In this document: in pieces, positions 43,530 to 51,970 of the stretch
How positions within the stretch are numbered: the first letter of the stretch is position 1
Layout: each line of letters begins with the position of its first letter
NCBI GenBank assembly: GCA_028715965.1
Contig: JAQUQS010000011.1
Span: 1-52,407, forward strand
Direction of reading: 5' to 3'
Source: Candidatus Omnitrophota bacterium
GTDB taxonomy: Bacteria > Omnitrophota > Gorgyraeia > Tantalellales > Tantalellaceae
DNA: 52,407 nt
Program-made: the position numbers and the translations under genes
The notes under the pieces: model-generated
What the model was told of the DNA's origin: nothing
Databases searched by the model: none
Seen by the model: only the letters and a program-made list of their open reading frames with translations

Positions 43530-44549
43530 CTATTGTGACAGCATGTTATAGAATTCTTTCTCGGTCATATTGTTTCTTTTTTCGATCAAATATTTGTTGT
43601 CATCCATCGTAACGTAAGTGATCTCCGGTTGAGCTGTTTCAACAGCTTCGACAATAGCGTCTGCTGTTTCCTCCGCCCCTCCCACCCTTGCCATCAGAGC
43701 GTCCAAATCAACCCTGAAATCTACAACCATTTGCATATAGTCTTCCGGGATATTGGATCGATCGAGCCTTGCGTAAGCCGTTTGAACAAAATTAGTATTG
43801 GCAGCTCCCGGCTGGATCTTGACGACATCAATGTTAAATCGTTTTATTTCCAGCCGCAACGCGTCAGCCATACCTTCGACCGCATGTTTTGAGGCGGCAT
43901 ACCATCCCAATACCGGCATAGAGAATTTTCCGAGGCCGGAAGATACGACGATGATCCGCCCTGAACGCTGTTTACGCATGACCGGCAACACTTCTTGCTG
44001 CAGACGCGCGTATCCAAAAACATTAACATCAAATTGATTTTTAAGGTCTTCAATGTCGATATTCTCAATCGTCGCGTATTCCCCGTATCCGGCATTATTG
44101 ATCAGGACATCGATCCTTCCCTGTTCTTCCAGAATTCTTTTAATGCCTGCCCGAACTTGATCATCTTTCCTGACATCCATCACAAGAGCGGTCCCACCGA
44201 TCTTATCCAGATATTTATTGCCTTCCTCATTAATATCCCCGCCGTAAACAACATGTCCTTTGGCTATGAGTTTTTCGGCTGCTGCCTTTCCAAAACCCGA
44301 TGCGGTCCCTGTAATAATGATAACTTTGGGGTTATCACCTATCCATGATCCATCACCCAGTTGGGACTGGGTGCTATCCGGAATACTTATATCCCCGGAT
44401 CCTTGAGACATGCTGTTATTCGCGGCACAGTTTGCGAATAACAGCATGCCAAATAAGATGGTTGAAAAATGAGATAACGTATGGCCTTTATCACTCTTAA
44501 GGCCAGTGTTAAATTTCGTCTTATCTTTGACTATCTTTTTTCTGATCAT
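43530..44549 (-). CDS. Short-chain dehydrogenase/reductase with export-like N-terminus
   Basis: 339 residues. The classical SDR core begins at about residue 75: TGTASGFG (80-87) for NAD(P), NNAG (151-154), the catalytic Ser near 203 and YAASK (Y217, K221). The first 70 residues are extra: a basic start, a hydrophobic stretch (FSTILFGMLLFANC) with Cys41 and a polar Ser/Gly/Asp-rich linker, which together look like a lipoprotein signal with an imperfect lipobox. GGAAAT before the ATG at 44549 supports this start. The gene is more AT-rich than its neighbours, as is the nitroreductase gene beside it, suggesting acquisition. The substrate is unknown. Confidence 0.88.
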   Translation of the reverse strand: MIRKKIVKDKTKFNTGLKSDKGHTLSHFSTILFGMLLFANCAANNSMSQGSGDISIPDSTQSQLGDGSWIGDNPKVIIITGTASGFGKAAAEKLIAKGHVVYGGDINEEGNKYLDKIGGTALVMDVRKDDQVRAGIKRILEEQGRIDVLINNAGYGEYATIENIDIEDLKNQFDVNVFGYARLQQEVLPVMRKQRSGRIIVVSSGLGKFSMPVLGWYAASKHAVEGMADALRLEIKRFNIDVVKIQPGAANTNFVQTAYARLDRSNIPEDYMQMVVDFRVDLDALMARVGGAEETADAIVEAVETAQPEITYVTMDDNKYLIEKRNNMTEKEFYNMLSQ

Positions 44550-44664
44550 AATGATTTCCTTTTTTGTTTTGGATCTCTCGGAACGGGTACCGGCACGATC
44601 TTACAACTGTCACAATTCTACCCCTACACCTGTCCCCGGATCGATCGAACAGTTGCCCCTGTTA

Positions 44665-45201
44665 CTACTTAGTCTTACTGTCATCATATACTTCATACAT
44701 TACGGTCTTTTCGATCGGTTTTCTTTCAGTCTTATGCCTGTCCGGGCTCAAGAACCCGTCACGGGGATAACCCAGAATAAGTAACGCTGTCGGCTCTATG
44801 TATGTCGGTATATTAAATCCTTTTCGTATGATATCGGGATCAAATAACCCGACCATCACACTTCCGATATTCAATTCTCTCGCGGCCAGCATCATATGGT
44901 CACAAACGATGCCTATATCCAGGTCACCGGAACACTTTCCGTCAAAAGGTCGTATTAAGGGATCCGTCCTGTCCTGGCACACGATCAGGACGCACTGAGA
45001 ACCAAATGTCTTATACGCTTTTTGTATTTTCTCTAAGTTTCCCTTTTTTTGAACAACGATTATTCGCTGCGGCTGTTTATTACAAGCGCTTGGCGCTAAC
45101 CTGCCGGCAGCCAGGATATGGTCGAGGTCATTTTTAGGAATACTCTTTTCCAAAAAACCTCTTGTTGTACACCGTTCCTTCGCTAGTTCAAGAAAACTCA
45201 T
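44665..45201 (-). CDS. Nitroreductase-family FMN oxidoreductase
   Basis: 178 residues. CTTRGFLEKSIPKNDLDHILAAGRLAPSACNKQPQRIIVV matches the R-xF and ApS-xNxQPw FMN-binding motifs of the family, and DLDIGIVCDHMMLAARELNIGSVMVG the second. It is a compact member. Substrates may be nitro compounds, quinones or flavin. GGAG lies 8 nt before the ATG. A TATAAT box occurs about 78 nt upstream on the minus strand. With the SDR gene it forms an AT-rich pair. Confidence 0.92.
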   Translation of the reverse strand: MSFLELAKERCTTRGFLEKSIPKNDLDHILAAGRLAPSACNKQPQRIIVVQKKGNLEKIQKAYKTFGSQCVLIVCQDRTDPLIRPFDGKCSGDLDIGIVCDHMMLAARELNIGSVMVGLFDPDIIRKGFNIPTYIEPTALLILGYPRDGFLSPDRHKTERKPIEKTVMYEVYDDSKTK

Positions 45202-45370
45202 TTCATACTCTCCACTTTATTATCTTTCGGGTCCGGCACCAAGCCATAAAAATGTATCTGACGAGGCCCACATTAATTTATATTATATCCTCTGAACATC
45301 AGGGTTAAAAGACTTATTATGGCGACGCGTGTTTCCCGGTATTTGGTATAAATTCTTTATGGATGTGGCG

Positions 45371-46720
45371 TTACCCTTTAACGCTTGTCAGGGCATATTC
45401 TTTTTTAAGGACCCTTCCCGTCCACACTATGCCTATGGCCGCGGCGGCTATGTCGGTCGCCAGCCGCCCCCAGAATACCCCCGTGATACCGAACACTCTT
45501 GCCCCGAGCAACACCAAAGGTATAAGCAGGGCCACCACGCGAATGGCGGTCAAGATGGCGGACGCCACCGGTTTGTGTATACCCGTCATAAGAAAGGTCG
45601 CGTACCGGTGCACTTCAAGGAACCCGTACCCGAGACAGGTAACGCGGATATACTGGACCAGGACATCCACGACGGCCGGGTCGGGGGAGAAAAGCCGGCC
45701 CAGCGGACGCGCGATAACGAGGAACACTACGGCTATGACCAGACCGAATCCCAAAGCGAAAGACATCGTCCCCCTGCGCGCGGCGATTATCCTGTCGAAC
45801 CGGCCCGCCCCGTAGTTCTGGGCGACGAACGGGACAAGCGACATGCCTACCGTCATAGGCACCATGAAAGCGAACATCTCTATCCTGCCGGCTACACCGA
45901 TCGCCGCTACGGCGGACTGTCCGAAATCCGCGATGATCCTGATCACGACAGCCGCGGAAAGAGGCGTGAGGATAGAGCTAAGCATGGAAGGTATCCCGAT
46001 ATGCAGTATCTTCCGCCATGACGCGGCCACTCGCTGGCGCGTATGCGCCGCGAAAAGGATCAGGCGATACCTCTTGTGGATGAAATAAAAAGCCCCGGAC
46101 ATGACCAGCATCTCAGAAATGACCGTAGCCAGGGCCGCGCCCTGCATCCCCATACGCGGGAACCCTCCGAGCCCGAATATCATCACGGGGTCGAGTATAC
46201 AGTTGCACACGGTCCCGGCCACCATGAGGAAACTGACCGTCCTCATTTTGCCCGTACTTATGATGATATCGGAGAACATTATCTGGAGGATACGCGGGAT
46301 CAGGCCGCAATACCAGATCCACATGTACTGCCCCACGAATTCCAGCACCTCACCCGTCGCGCCCAACCGGCTGAAAAGCGGGCGTATGGAAAGAAGCCCG
46401 GCCGCGGTGAGACATAAAGCCACTGTCGAGGCCAGGAAAACCGCGTGTGTCGTAATACGCGCCGCCGTCTTCTTTTTCCCGCGTCCCAACGCGTGGGCCA
46501 CCACCGTCATGGCCCCGGTCCCCAGACCGCGCATGATGAACCCCAGGAGCATGACCACCGGGAACGTGAACGACATCGCTGCCAGGGCGCTCGTACCCAG
46601 CCTGGAAACGAACCACGTATCGGCCAGGTTATAAGCGTTCAGGGCGAACGTCCCGGCCAGCATGGGCACGGCCATACGCGCTATGGTCGGGAAAACCTTA
46701 TCTTTCACTAAAAGCGCCAT
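45371..46720 (-). CDS. MATE-family efflux transporter
   Basis: About 449 residues from the ATG at 46720 (AGGAT upstream); a GTG at 46741 is an alternative. Twelve membrane segments are arranged as two homologous bundles. PMLAGTFALNAYNLADTWFVSRLGTSALAAMSFTFPV opens the first, and IGIPSMLSSILTPLSAAVVIRIIADFGQSAVAAIGVAGRIE the second. MATE pumps export cationic drugs or metabolites using Na+ or H+. The substrate is unknown. It begins a few bases after the GNAT gene. Confidence 0.93.
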   Translation of the reverse strand: MALLVKDKVFPTIARMAVPMLAGTFALNAYNLADTWFVSRLGTSALAAMSFTFPVVMLLGFIMRGLGTGAMTVVAHALGRGKKKTAARITTHAVFLASTVALCLTAAGLLSIRPLFSRLGATGEVLEFVGQYMWIWYCGLIPRILQIMFSDIIISTGKMRTVSFLMVAGTVCNCILDPVMIFGLGGFPRMGMQGAALATVISEMLVMSGAFYFIHKRYRLILFAAHTRQRVAASWRKILHIGIPSMLSSILTPLSAAVVIRIIADFGQSAVAAIGVAGRIEMFAFMVPMTVGMSLVPFVAQNYGAGRFDRIIAARRGTMSFALGFGLVIAVVFLVIARPLGRLFSPDPAVVDVLVQYIRVTCLGYGFLEVHRYATFLMTGIHKPVASAILTAIRVVALLIPLVLLGARVFGITGVFWGRLATDIAAAAIGIVWTGRVLKKEYALTSVKG

Positions 46721-46747
46721 TATATATCCTATACCTTCCACGGAACG

Positions 46748-47173
46748 TCAGACATCGAACGCCATAAGTAGCTCCATATGTCCCGTATGCCCATCCACAC
46801 GCTCTTCCAATACCCTGAACCCGTGTCTCTCGTAGAACCTGATACTACTGACATTTTCCTTATAAACAGCAAGACACAGTCCGTCCCGGACCTCTTTCGC
46901 TTTATCCATAAGGCAGCCGCCTATCCCTCTTCCCTGGCATACGGGCGATACGAAAAGAGCCGCCACCGTATTGCCACATAGGGCAAGGAAACCCTCTACC
47001 CGTCCGCCATCTTCATACACATAGATCTCGCTCGAGGCGAGGTAGACATCCCGCATCTCGCCGAGCTTGGACTCCCAGAACTTCTCTTCGATGAAATTAT
47101 GGGCTTTTATCGAGGCTTTTAGCCAGATATCCAGGACGCGTTCCATATCTGATCTTACAAAAGCACGGACCAT
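46748..47173 (-). CDS. GNAT-family N-acetyltransferase
   Basis: About 141 residues from the ATG at 47173 (GGAAAGG upstream). FVSPVCQGRGIGGCLMDKAKE near residues 73-89 is the acetyl-CoA pyrophosphate-binding motif (Q/RxxGxG/A). VYKENVSSIRFYERHGFRVLEERVDGHTGHMELLM is the standard C-terminal fold. EEKFWESKLGEMRDVYLASSEIYVYED resembles YjaB-type members. It acetylates a small molecule or protein amine, unidentified. It is upstream of the MATE gene and probably co-transcribed, so a resistance-related role is possible. Confidence 0.92.
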   Translation of the reverse strand: MVRAFVRSDMERVLDIWLKASIKAHNFIEEKFWESKLGEMRDVYLASSEIYVYEDGGRVEGFLALCGNTVAALFVSPVCQGRGIGGCLMDKAKEVRDGLCLAVYKENVSSIRFYERHGFRVLEERVDGHTGHMELLMAFDV

Positions 47174-47269
47174 GATCACCTTTCCGGGTCAGAACTTTTC
47201 AGTATCCATCCACACAACTAAGCTTATATATTACCATAGTAAGATCACACCGTCAGCCTCACTACAGGG

Positions 47270-48400
47270 TCAACGTTCACGGATAAAATGCGCCGCGACC
47301 AGGGAACACGCCCCAAGCACGGACCCGCAAATGAACGGTATACGGTAATTTATCATCCAGAGATACCCGCCGACCACAGGTAGTATCACAGCGGCGATAT
47401 GGTTTATGGTAAAACTGACCGCGGTACTGGACGATATGTCCTTTTTATCGGCTATCTTCTGGAAATAAGTGCGTATCGCCATGGCCCCGTTGAACGAGAT
47501 ATGGTCCAGGACGTACAGTGCCGCTACCAACGGTTTATAAGGGCAGAACGCGTAGGCGGTGAATATCAGGATCAGGCTGATGTATTCACAGCGAAGTATC
47601 GCCAGTTCCCCGAACCGTTTGATCGCCTTGGCCACGAGCGGCGCGGCGAAATAGTTGATGATGTTGTTCAGGACAAACAGCATGGTGACCTGCTGTATGG
47701 TGAACCCGAATTTTTTCACGAGCAAAAGGACCGAGAACACCATGAAGATCTGCCGCCGCGCGCCGGATAATAGCGTAAGGATATAAAAAAGCGTATATTT
47801 TTTGCGGAATACCACTTTTTTCCGTTGGACATATTCTTCTTTTCGCGCAGGTTCGTTGACAAGCCCCCATATCCCGGCGCCGCATACCGCAATGCCTATC
47901 AGGAGGAACATCGTCCGATATGAAAGAAAATGCGAAAATAAAAATATTACTATTCCGACGATGATACAGACCAGGGACATCATGCTGCGCTGGTTCCCCA
48001 TTACGAGCGGCGACTGGTATTCGTCAAAATGCTGGAGGATAAGCGACTGGTTAGTGGTCTCGTAATAATGGAACCCGAAACTCATAAGTAGTGTGGTCGC
48101 TAACAGTCCCGAAAAACTCGGGAGGAACCCGGTCAGCATTACACCCATCCCCATGCAGATAACGGACGCGGCCGAAAGGCGATGTTCCTTGATGAACGCC
48201 AGGAGGAATATCGCGCATAGTGCCAGGAACCCGGGTATCTCCCGCGCGGACTGGACCATACCGACCTGGAACCCGGTAAGCCCTACCGTCTCCACCGCGA
48301 AGTTATTGAAGAGCGTGCGCCAGCCCTGCAGGCCGGCCGCGGAGGCGATGGTCAGCACCAATAGGTACCAGTACATGGGATCCTGCTTTATCTTTTTCAT
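47270..48400 (-). CDS. Major facilitator superfamily transporter
   Basis: About 376 residues from the ATG at 48400 (MKKIKQDP); an ATG at 48410 and a start at 48445 are alternatives, and no Shine-Dalgarno settles it. Twelve membrane segments. LFNNFAVETVGLTGFQVGMVQSAREIPGFLAL resembles the loop A and TM2 region of MFS carriers, and the middle loop (VNEPARKEEYVQRKKVVFRKKYT) is basic and cytoplasmic. No substrate can be named. A possible TACAAT -10 box lies almost on the start. The left end (48446 onward) is a noncoding repeat block. Confidence 0.88.
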   Translation of the reverse strand: MKKIKQDPMYWYLLVLTIASAAGLQGWRTLFNNFAVETVGLTGFQVGMVQSAREIPGFLALCAIFLLAFIKEHRLSAASVICMGMGVMLTGFLPSFSGLLATTLLMSFGFHYYETTNQSLILQHFDEYQSPLVMGNQRSMMSLVCIIVGIVIFLFSHFLSYRTMFLLIGIAVCGAGIWGLVNEPARKEEYVQRKKVVFRKKYTLFYILTLLSGARRQIFMVFSVLLLVKKFGFTIQQVTMLFVLNNIINYFAAPLVAKAIKRFGELAILRCEYISLILIFTAYAFCPYKPLVAALYVLDHISFNGAMAIRTYFQKIADKKDISSSTAVSFTINHIAAVILPVVGGYLWMINYRIPFICGSVLGACSLVAAHFIRER

Positions 48401-48656
48401 AGGAGGACCCATTGTAGCATAAACGGGGCGTGTTTTGTTGTACATGTGGTTGGTATATAAGGCAGGCCGATACCTCTAACGCTCAAACAAGGTCTGGACC
48501 TCTCTAGGCCGAGAACCATGTCCCGGATCGTATGGTGGGATGAAATAGGTTATGCGCGGAAGTTAGGCAAGAAAGAGAGTCGGGCTGTTAGATGTCTCTC
48601 CACTCAGACAGCCCTCGCCTTTCAGGCTGCGGAAGTAGCTCGACGAAGCTCGCTAC

Positions 48657-48685
48657 ACTTCCTCGGACATTACGTCCTCGGTCGC
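48657..48685. repeat. Hairpin repeat copy R0
   Basis: ACTTCCTCGG, then GGAC-ATTAC-GTCC sharing its first bases, then CTCGGTCGCT. It is the third member of the hairpin family shared with R1 and R2; the stem sequence differs but complementarity is kept. Confidence 0.7.
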
Positions 48686-48687
48686 TC

Positions 48688-48765
48688 CACACGGCGCACC
48701 TGACAACATACATGTAATTTAGAGAGAACTGGCAAGGCGTCCTATCTGAAGGAGTGTATCCGGCC
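48688..48765 (+). repeat. 78-bp inverted repeat, left copy (IR-A)
   Basis: This segment matches the reverse complement of 51713-51790 at 73 of 78 positions with no gaps. It begins CACACGGCGCACC and ends TATCCGGCC. It defines the left edge of a 3.1-kb unit containing both HEPN-like genes. Just inside it is the palindrome ATAACCCTAAAGGGTTAT. Confidence 0.95.
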
Positions 48766-48781
48766 TTACAATAACCCTAAA

Positions 48782-48841
48782 GGGTTATATCTAGAACTTA
48801 TGCCCTGACGACCCTTGCGGGTTATATCTGGAACTTATGCC
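48782..48841. repeat. Tandem 23-nt repeat between mini-hairpins
   Basis: Two copies (48782-48804, 48819-48841) start GGGTTATATCT and end GAACTTATGCC, differing at one base, with a 37-nt period. Small hairpins of the form CCCT-AA-AGGG, CCC-TTGC-GGG and GCCC-TT-CGGGC sit at the junctions. Confidence 0.75.
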
Positions 48842-48879
48842 TGGCCCTTCGGGCATTTTGGAGATCATTATAAAAATAC

Positions 48880-48927
48880 GGGGTCTGGTCTATCTGGGGG
48901 TTATGCCCCGCCGGGGGACCTGACCCC
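48880..48927. repeat. Compound REP-like hairpin
   Basis: GGGGTCTGGTC (48880-48890) pairs with GACCTGACCCC (48917-48927) with one mismatch. The loop holds a second hairpin (GGGG-TTATG-CCCC). The form recalls REP hairpins. Confidence 0.6.
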
Positions 48928-49033
48928 ATTAAAACGAGGGACTGGTTTAGGCCGGAGATCATGCCGTCGCAGTAAACCTGTCCCGAGATATCCTGACCTT
49001 TTACGGTAGCATATCTTTATGGCACAAACCGTC

Positions 49034-49129
49034 TTATCTCCTTCATTTATATTTGACAATATCCCCTATTTCTCCCAGTCGCCTCTGCTCCCGGGACTTA
49101 CTCGGAGAGTAGTACTCCTCGGTCGCTTA
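49034..49129. repeat. Direct repeat R1 (85-bp core plus tRNA-promoter-like segment)
   Basis: 49045-49129 matches 51971-52055 at 77 of 85 positions without gaps. In addition 49034-49061 is identical over 28 nt to 52118-52145, the sequence reaching into the -35 box of tRNA-Asn. The -10 box is not conserved here. The right part forms a GGAG/CTCC hairpin. Confidence 0.9.
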
Positions 49130-49216
49130 CATTCAATCCCCGGTCCGGGACCATAGCTGTCCCGGGTCTGCCCCTCTCACTACCTATATCATACCCTTCG
49201 GATGACATAATAAAAG

Positions 49217-49269
49217 TCTAAAACCGTTTTTTACCCAAGCCTAAGCCGCACAGCTCAAAACGGTTTTTT
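49217..49269 (-). terminator. Conserved-loop terminator element, copy 1
   Basis: Downstream of the 359-residue gene. On the minus strand CCGTTTT pairs with AAAACGG, followed by TTTT; the A/T tracts on both sides let it work in either direction. Most loop bases, including CTGTG and CTTGGG, are shared with copy 2 at 50581-50632, which is more than a generic terminator needs. Confidence 0.7.
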
Positions 49270-49328
49270 CTCTGAAAATAAAAGCGGGACAGGTGTAGGA
49301 TCACGTCAGCACCCGTCCCCACTATCTG

Positions 49329-50408
49329 TTATTTATTGTTTTTAAAAAATCCCTGCCCCCCTAACCTTTCAACCTTAGATTTCATCATATTATTTTCGAT
49401 TGCCCATTTTCTTAAAATCTCTATTCTATCCAAAATCTTCTTTTTCATTCCATCGCTACATCTTTCGATTAATTTTATTTCTTGTTTTTCCCATTTTTCA
49501 AAACCTTCACCATGTTCAATCCTACTTTTATCAAATTTAATAATTTGAAACTCTTGTTCTTCCTCTGTCATGTCTGGAAGTTCACGAATATATTTGCAAA
49601 AATCCTGTGTGCCCTGATCATTGTCTGCTATCTTCTTTATTTCCTCGAAATATTCCCTAGGAAGAAAAGTCTCAATTTCCTTTATTTCAAAACTCTCAAG
49701 AACAGGGAAGGGATTATCTATGCCAATTTTTTCACTCCATTCAAATTCAATTACTGAAATAGGGTATTTTAACATGTGTAAAGTAATAACAAGGATAATT
49801 ACTCTTTCGTATGTATTAATCCACTTTTCCAGAACATCTTCTTCAAAAGTTTGGCAATTCGATTTCGGCAATCCAAGCTTATTAGAGAATTCATACCCTT
49901 TCGTATGAACATAGTTATGAAGAACACTCAAATCATTGAAGCTTTTTCGTAAGCCAAATTTTTCGTCAAAGCTCATGATATTCTTGTTTGATCGTAATAT
50001 CTTCCAAATTTTATCAACCCGAGGCGTATTTGCTTCCCATGCATCCTTTGATTTCAGCCAATCTTGAACCGTTTTGTGCCCATCATCGTTGATGTTGTAA
50101 TAAACAGACAACATACCTAATTCAAGAACGCTTCTTAAAGACATAAAGGCTTGTTTATAAAATCCAAATATTGCCAAATTAAATGATATTTGAAGTTCAT
50201 CCCATGATTCCACATAAGGGAAAAAGTGACCTGAAAATAAATTTTCAGCTGTTTGGGGTATCACCTTTCCTATGCTTTGATAAATCCAACCCGAATTTTC
50301 TATTCTTTGCTTTGTATTAGAATGATTTTTAAAAAACAATTCAGTTTTTTCTAACACTTCCATACTTTTTACTGGTTCATAAATAAAAGGGGGATATTTT
50401 TCCATCAA
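49329..50408 (-). CDS. AT-rich helical protein, HEPN/DUF5677-like, possible defence gene
   Basis: 359 residues, almost all predicted helix, no signal or membrane segment. FYKQAFMSLRSVLELGMLSVYYN (about 84-105) followed by SVLHNYVHTKGYEF (161-174) resembles helical proteins of the DUF5677/HEPN type, where an R...E helix and an N-xx-H segment line a possible RNase or nucleotide site. I would not claim a family membership. The gene is far richer in A+T than the core genes and rich in Lys/Ile/Asn codons, a sign of transfer. It is inside the 78-bp inverted repeats with the Abi-like gene, and is followed by a copy of the same hairpin element. Confidence 0.7.
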   Translation of the reverse strand: MMEKYPPFIYEPVKSMEVLEKTELFFKNHSNTKQRIENSGWIYQSIGKVIPQTAENLFSGHFFPYVESWDELQISFNLAIFGFYKQAFMSLRSVLELGMLSVYYNINDDGHKTVQDWLKSKDAWEANTPRVDKIWKILRSNKNIMSFDEKFGLRKSFNDLSVLHNYVHTKGYEFSNKLGLPKSNCQTFEEDVLEKWINTYERVIILVITLHMLKYPISVIEFEWSEKIGIDNPFPVLESFEIKEIETFLPREYFEEIKKIADNDQGTQDFCKYIRELPDMTEEEQEFQIIKFDKSRIEHGEGFEKWEKQEIKLIERCSDGMKKKILDRIEILRKWAIENNMMKSKVERLGGQGFFKNNK

Positions 50409-50580
50409 ATAGGTTTCTCGTAAATCCTAGTTAAAAATTATTACTACACCTTGAAGTCTAGACATTACCTTAAATAGCCTTTAAAACTTCAGAATAATAT
50501 AAAGAAGCATCTGGGGATAAGGCCCTTCTCCGGTCTGGCCGCCGACCTCGTGAACTTCATTCCCGCGTTCTTCTTAAGAC

Positions 50581-50632
50581 ACAAAACCGTTTTTTTTTGC
50601 CCAAGATATGGCACCACAGATCAAAACGGCTT
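50581..50632 (-). terminator. Conserved-loop terminator element, copy 2
   Basis: Begins about 12 nt after the Abi-like stop codon. CCGTTTT pairs with AAAACGG on the minus strand, then TTTT. The loop shares CTGTG and CTTGGG with copy 1. Beyond it, near 50549, CTCGTGAACTTC also occurs beside the SDR terminator (43480). Confidence 0.7.
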
Positions 50633-50643
50633 TGGTTTTCTTT

Positions 50644-51438
50644 TTATTTAATTTTTAATTTCTGATCTAAATAATGTAATAAAGTTCTTGTTGTATTGAT
50701 GATAAGCATTGCTTCCGATTTCGGCAGTAATTTTTCAGTAGGATGAACTATACTTGCATGATTTCTCAAGTGATTTAAAGCATCAACGATTGCGGACATT
50801 GAAAATACAACTCGTTTGATATTTGCATCTGTTCTTATTTGTTCAAACTGTGGATGATTTTCTCGAATTAACTTAAAAAAGGCAGTGATATTTGTATCTC
50901 TCTCATAACTAATTTTTGCTTTTTCACACACATTCTTTAGATACCCATGAAATGCCGTATGTACCCGGTCAATAGCATTTGGGGCACCAGAAGTACAAAC
51001 AAGGCTTTCCGCATCTCTTAAGGCGTGTTCGACAATAAATGAAGTTGTTTCCAAAGAGGGGGTCTTTACAAGAGAAACACCCGTTTCAATTAAGTAATCT
51101 ATTGCAATATGTCGAACATACGGCCCAAAATCCGAAAGAGTATGTGCAATATCTGCAAAAGCTAATTTGTATTTATTTTGAAAATTATTTTTTTGTAACT
51201 TAACATATTCATCAATCGGTATCTTTGCATAAAGAACAAAAAAATCGTCATTAAAAAAATTAGTTCCAGAATAAAGTTCAAATGGAAACTTTTCTAACAT
51301 GCGACTGGCTTTTTTACCATGTTTTGCTGACAATAATTTGCATGCATTGTTGCGTAATGCAGTCCACTCATCGGCAGACATGCGCTCTTCTTTCAAGTCA
51401 AACCCGCTTGCCCCTGATCCGCTGTATAAGTAGATCAT
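50644..51438 (-). CDS. Abortive infection family protein (Abi_C-like, HEPN motif)
   Basis: 264 residues. The C-terminal half matches the Abi_C type of abortive-infection protein: HALRDAESLVCTSGAPNAIDRVHTAFHGYLKNVCEKA (138-174), then SAIVDALNHLRNHASIVH (215-232). R225, N226 and H232 fit the Rx4-6H motif of HEPN RNases. Such proteins are thought to act as toxins that stop growth after phage infection. The N-terminal 130 residues are a separate, unrecognised domain. The start at 51438 has only a weak GGGAAA site; an ATG at 51381 (MSADEW) is possible. AT-rich, like the other gene in this unit. Confidence 0.82.
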   Translation of the reverse strand: MIYLYSGSGASGFDLKEERMSADEWTALRNNACKLLSAKHGKKASRMLEKFPFELYSGTNFFNDDFFVLYAKIPIDEYVKLQKNNFQNKYKLAFADIAHTLSDFGPYVRHIAIDYLIETGVSLVKTPSLETTSFIVEHALRDAESLVCTSGAPNAIDRVHTAFHGYLKNVCEKAKISYERDTNITAFFKLIRENHPQFEQIRTDANIKRVVFSMSAIVDALNHLRNHASIVHPTEKLLPKSEAMLIINTTRTLLHYLDQKLKIK

Positions 51439-51712
51439 ATTCTTGATTTCCCTTTTCCATTATCAACTCTACTTAAACATCCAAGAAGAATCTCCAGGGA
51501 CGGTTCTCGAGATAAACTCCGGTCTGGCACAAACCCAATCCCCGGTCGGGGGAATTCTCGATCTTGGGTCTGTCCTCCGTGTGTTTTGGGGGACAAGTAT
51601 ACCGGTTTAATCTCTACGCCTGTCACATAAAATACGCCTGACCGAAGGCCCACCGAGCACGCTCTACCGCCAGCACCACACATAGGGGGTTACGCGCGAA
51701 CGCGCATTTGAT

Positions 51713-51790
51713 GGCCGGATATACTCCTTCAGATAAGACGCCTTGCCAATTCTTTATAAATTACATGTATGTTGTCAGGTGCGCCGTGTG
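51713..51790 (-). repeat. 78-bp inverted repeat, right copy (IR-B)
   Basis: Reverse-complement partner of 48688-48765, 73 of 78 positions identical. It marks the right edge of the HEPN-like unit. No clear target-site duplication is seen outside either copy. Confidence 0.95.
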
Positions 51791-51970
51791 CGAGTTTGCC
51801 GATAGGCTTGTCTGAGCAACAGGCGCATCTGCTTCATACACTATATCATTATATTTCCTGCATGAAATGCAGCTGTCCCCTATCGACTTATATTATATCC
51901 CTAACGGGTTAAAGACAAAAGGCTTTTATGATAAGAGGGTTACATTTACATAACATATTGTGCTCCCCAT

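Larger units (their letters stand above)
48446..49205. other. Noncoding repeat block left of the HEPN-like genes
   Basis: No credible gene: the open frames here are short and cross repeats. It contains hairpin element R0 (48657-48685), inverted repeat IR-A (48688-48765), three small hairpins with a 23-nt tandem repeat (48782-48841), a long compound hairpin (48880-48927), a CCTGTCCC word (48977), direct repeat R1 (49034-49129) and a CCGGGA/TCCCGG hairpin near 49147-49168. Confidence 0.8.

Noticed and set aside
48518-48703. 61-codon plus-strand frame
   Set aside because: It runs across hairpin R0 and IR-A, so its sequence is explained by repeats; no start signal.
49217-50632. Integron attC sites
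   Set aside because: The hairpins lack the GTTRRRY/RYYYAAC core sites and no integrase gene is in the window.
51435-51683. 82-codon minus-strand frame before the Abi-like gene
   Set aside because: Low-complexity product across a repeat block, no Shine-Dalgarno, overlaps the next start.
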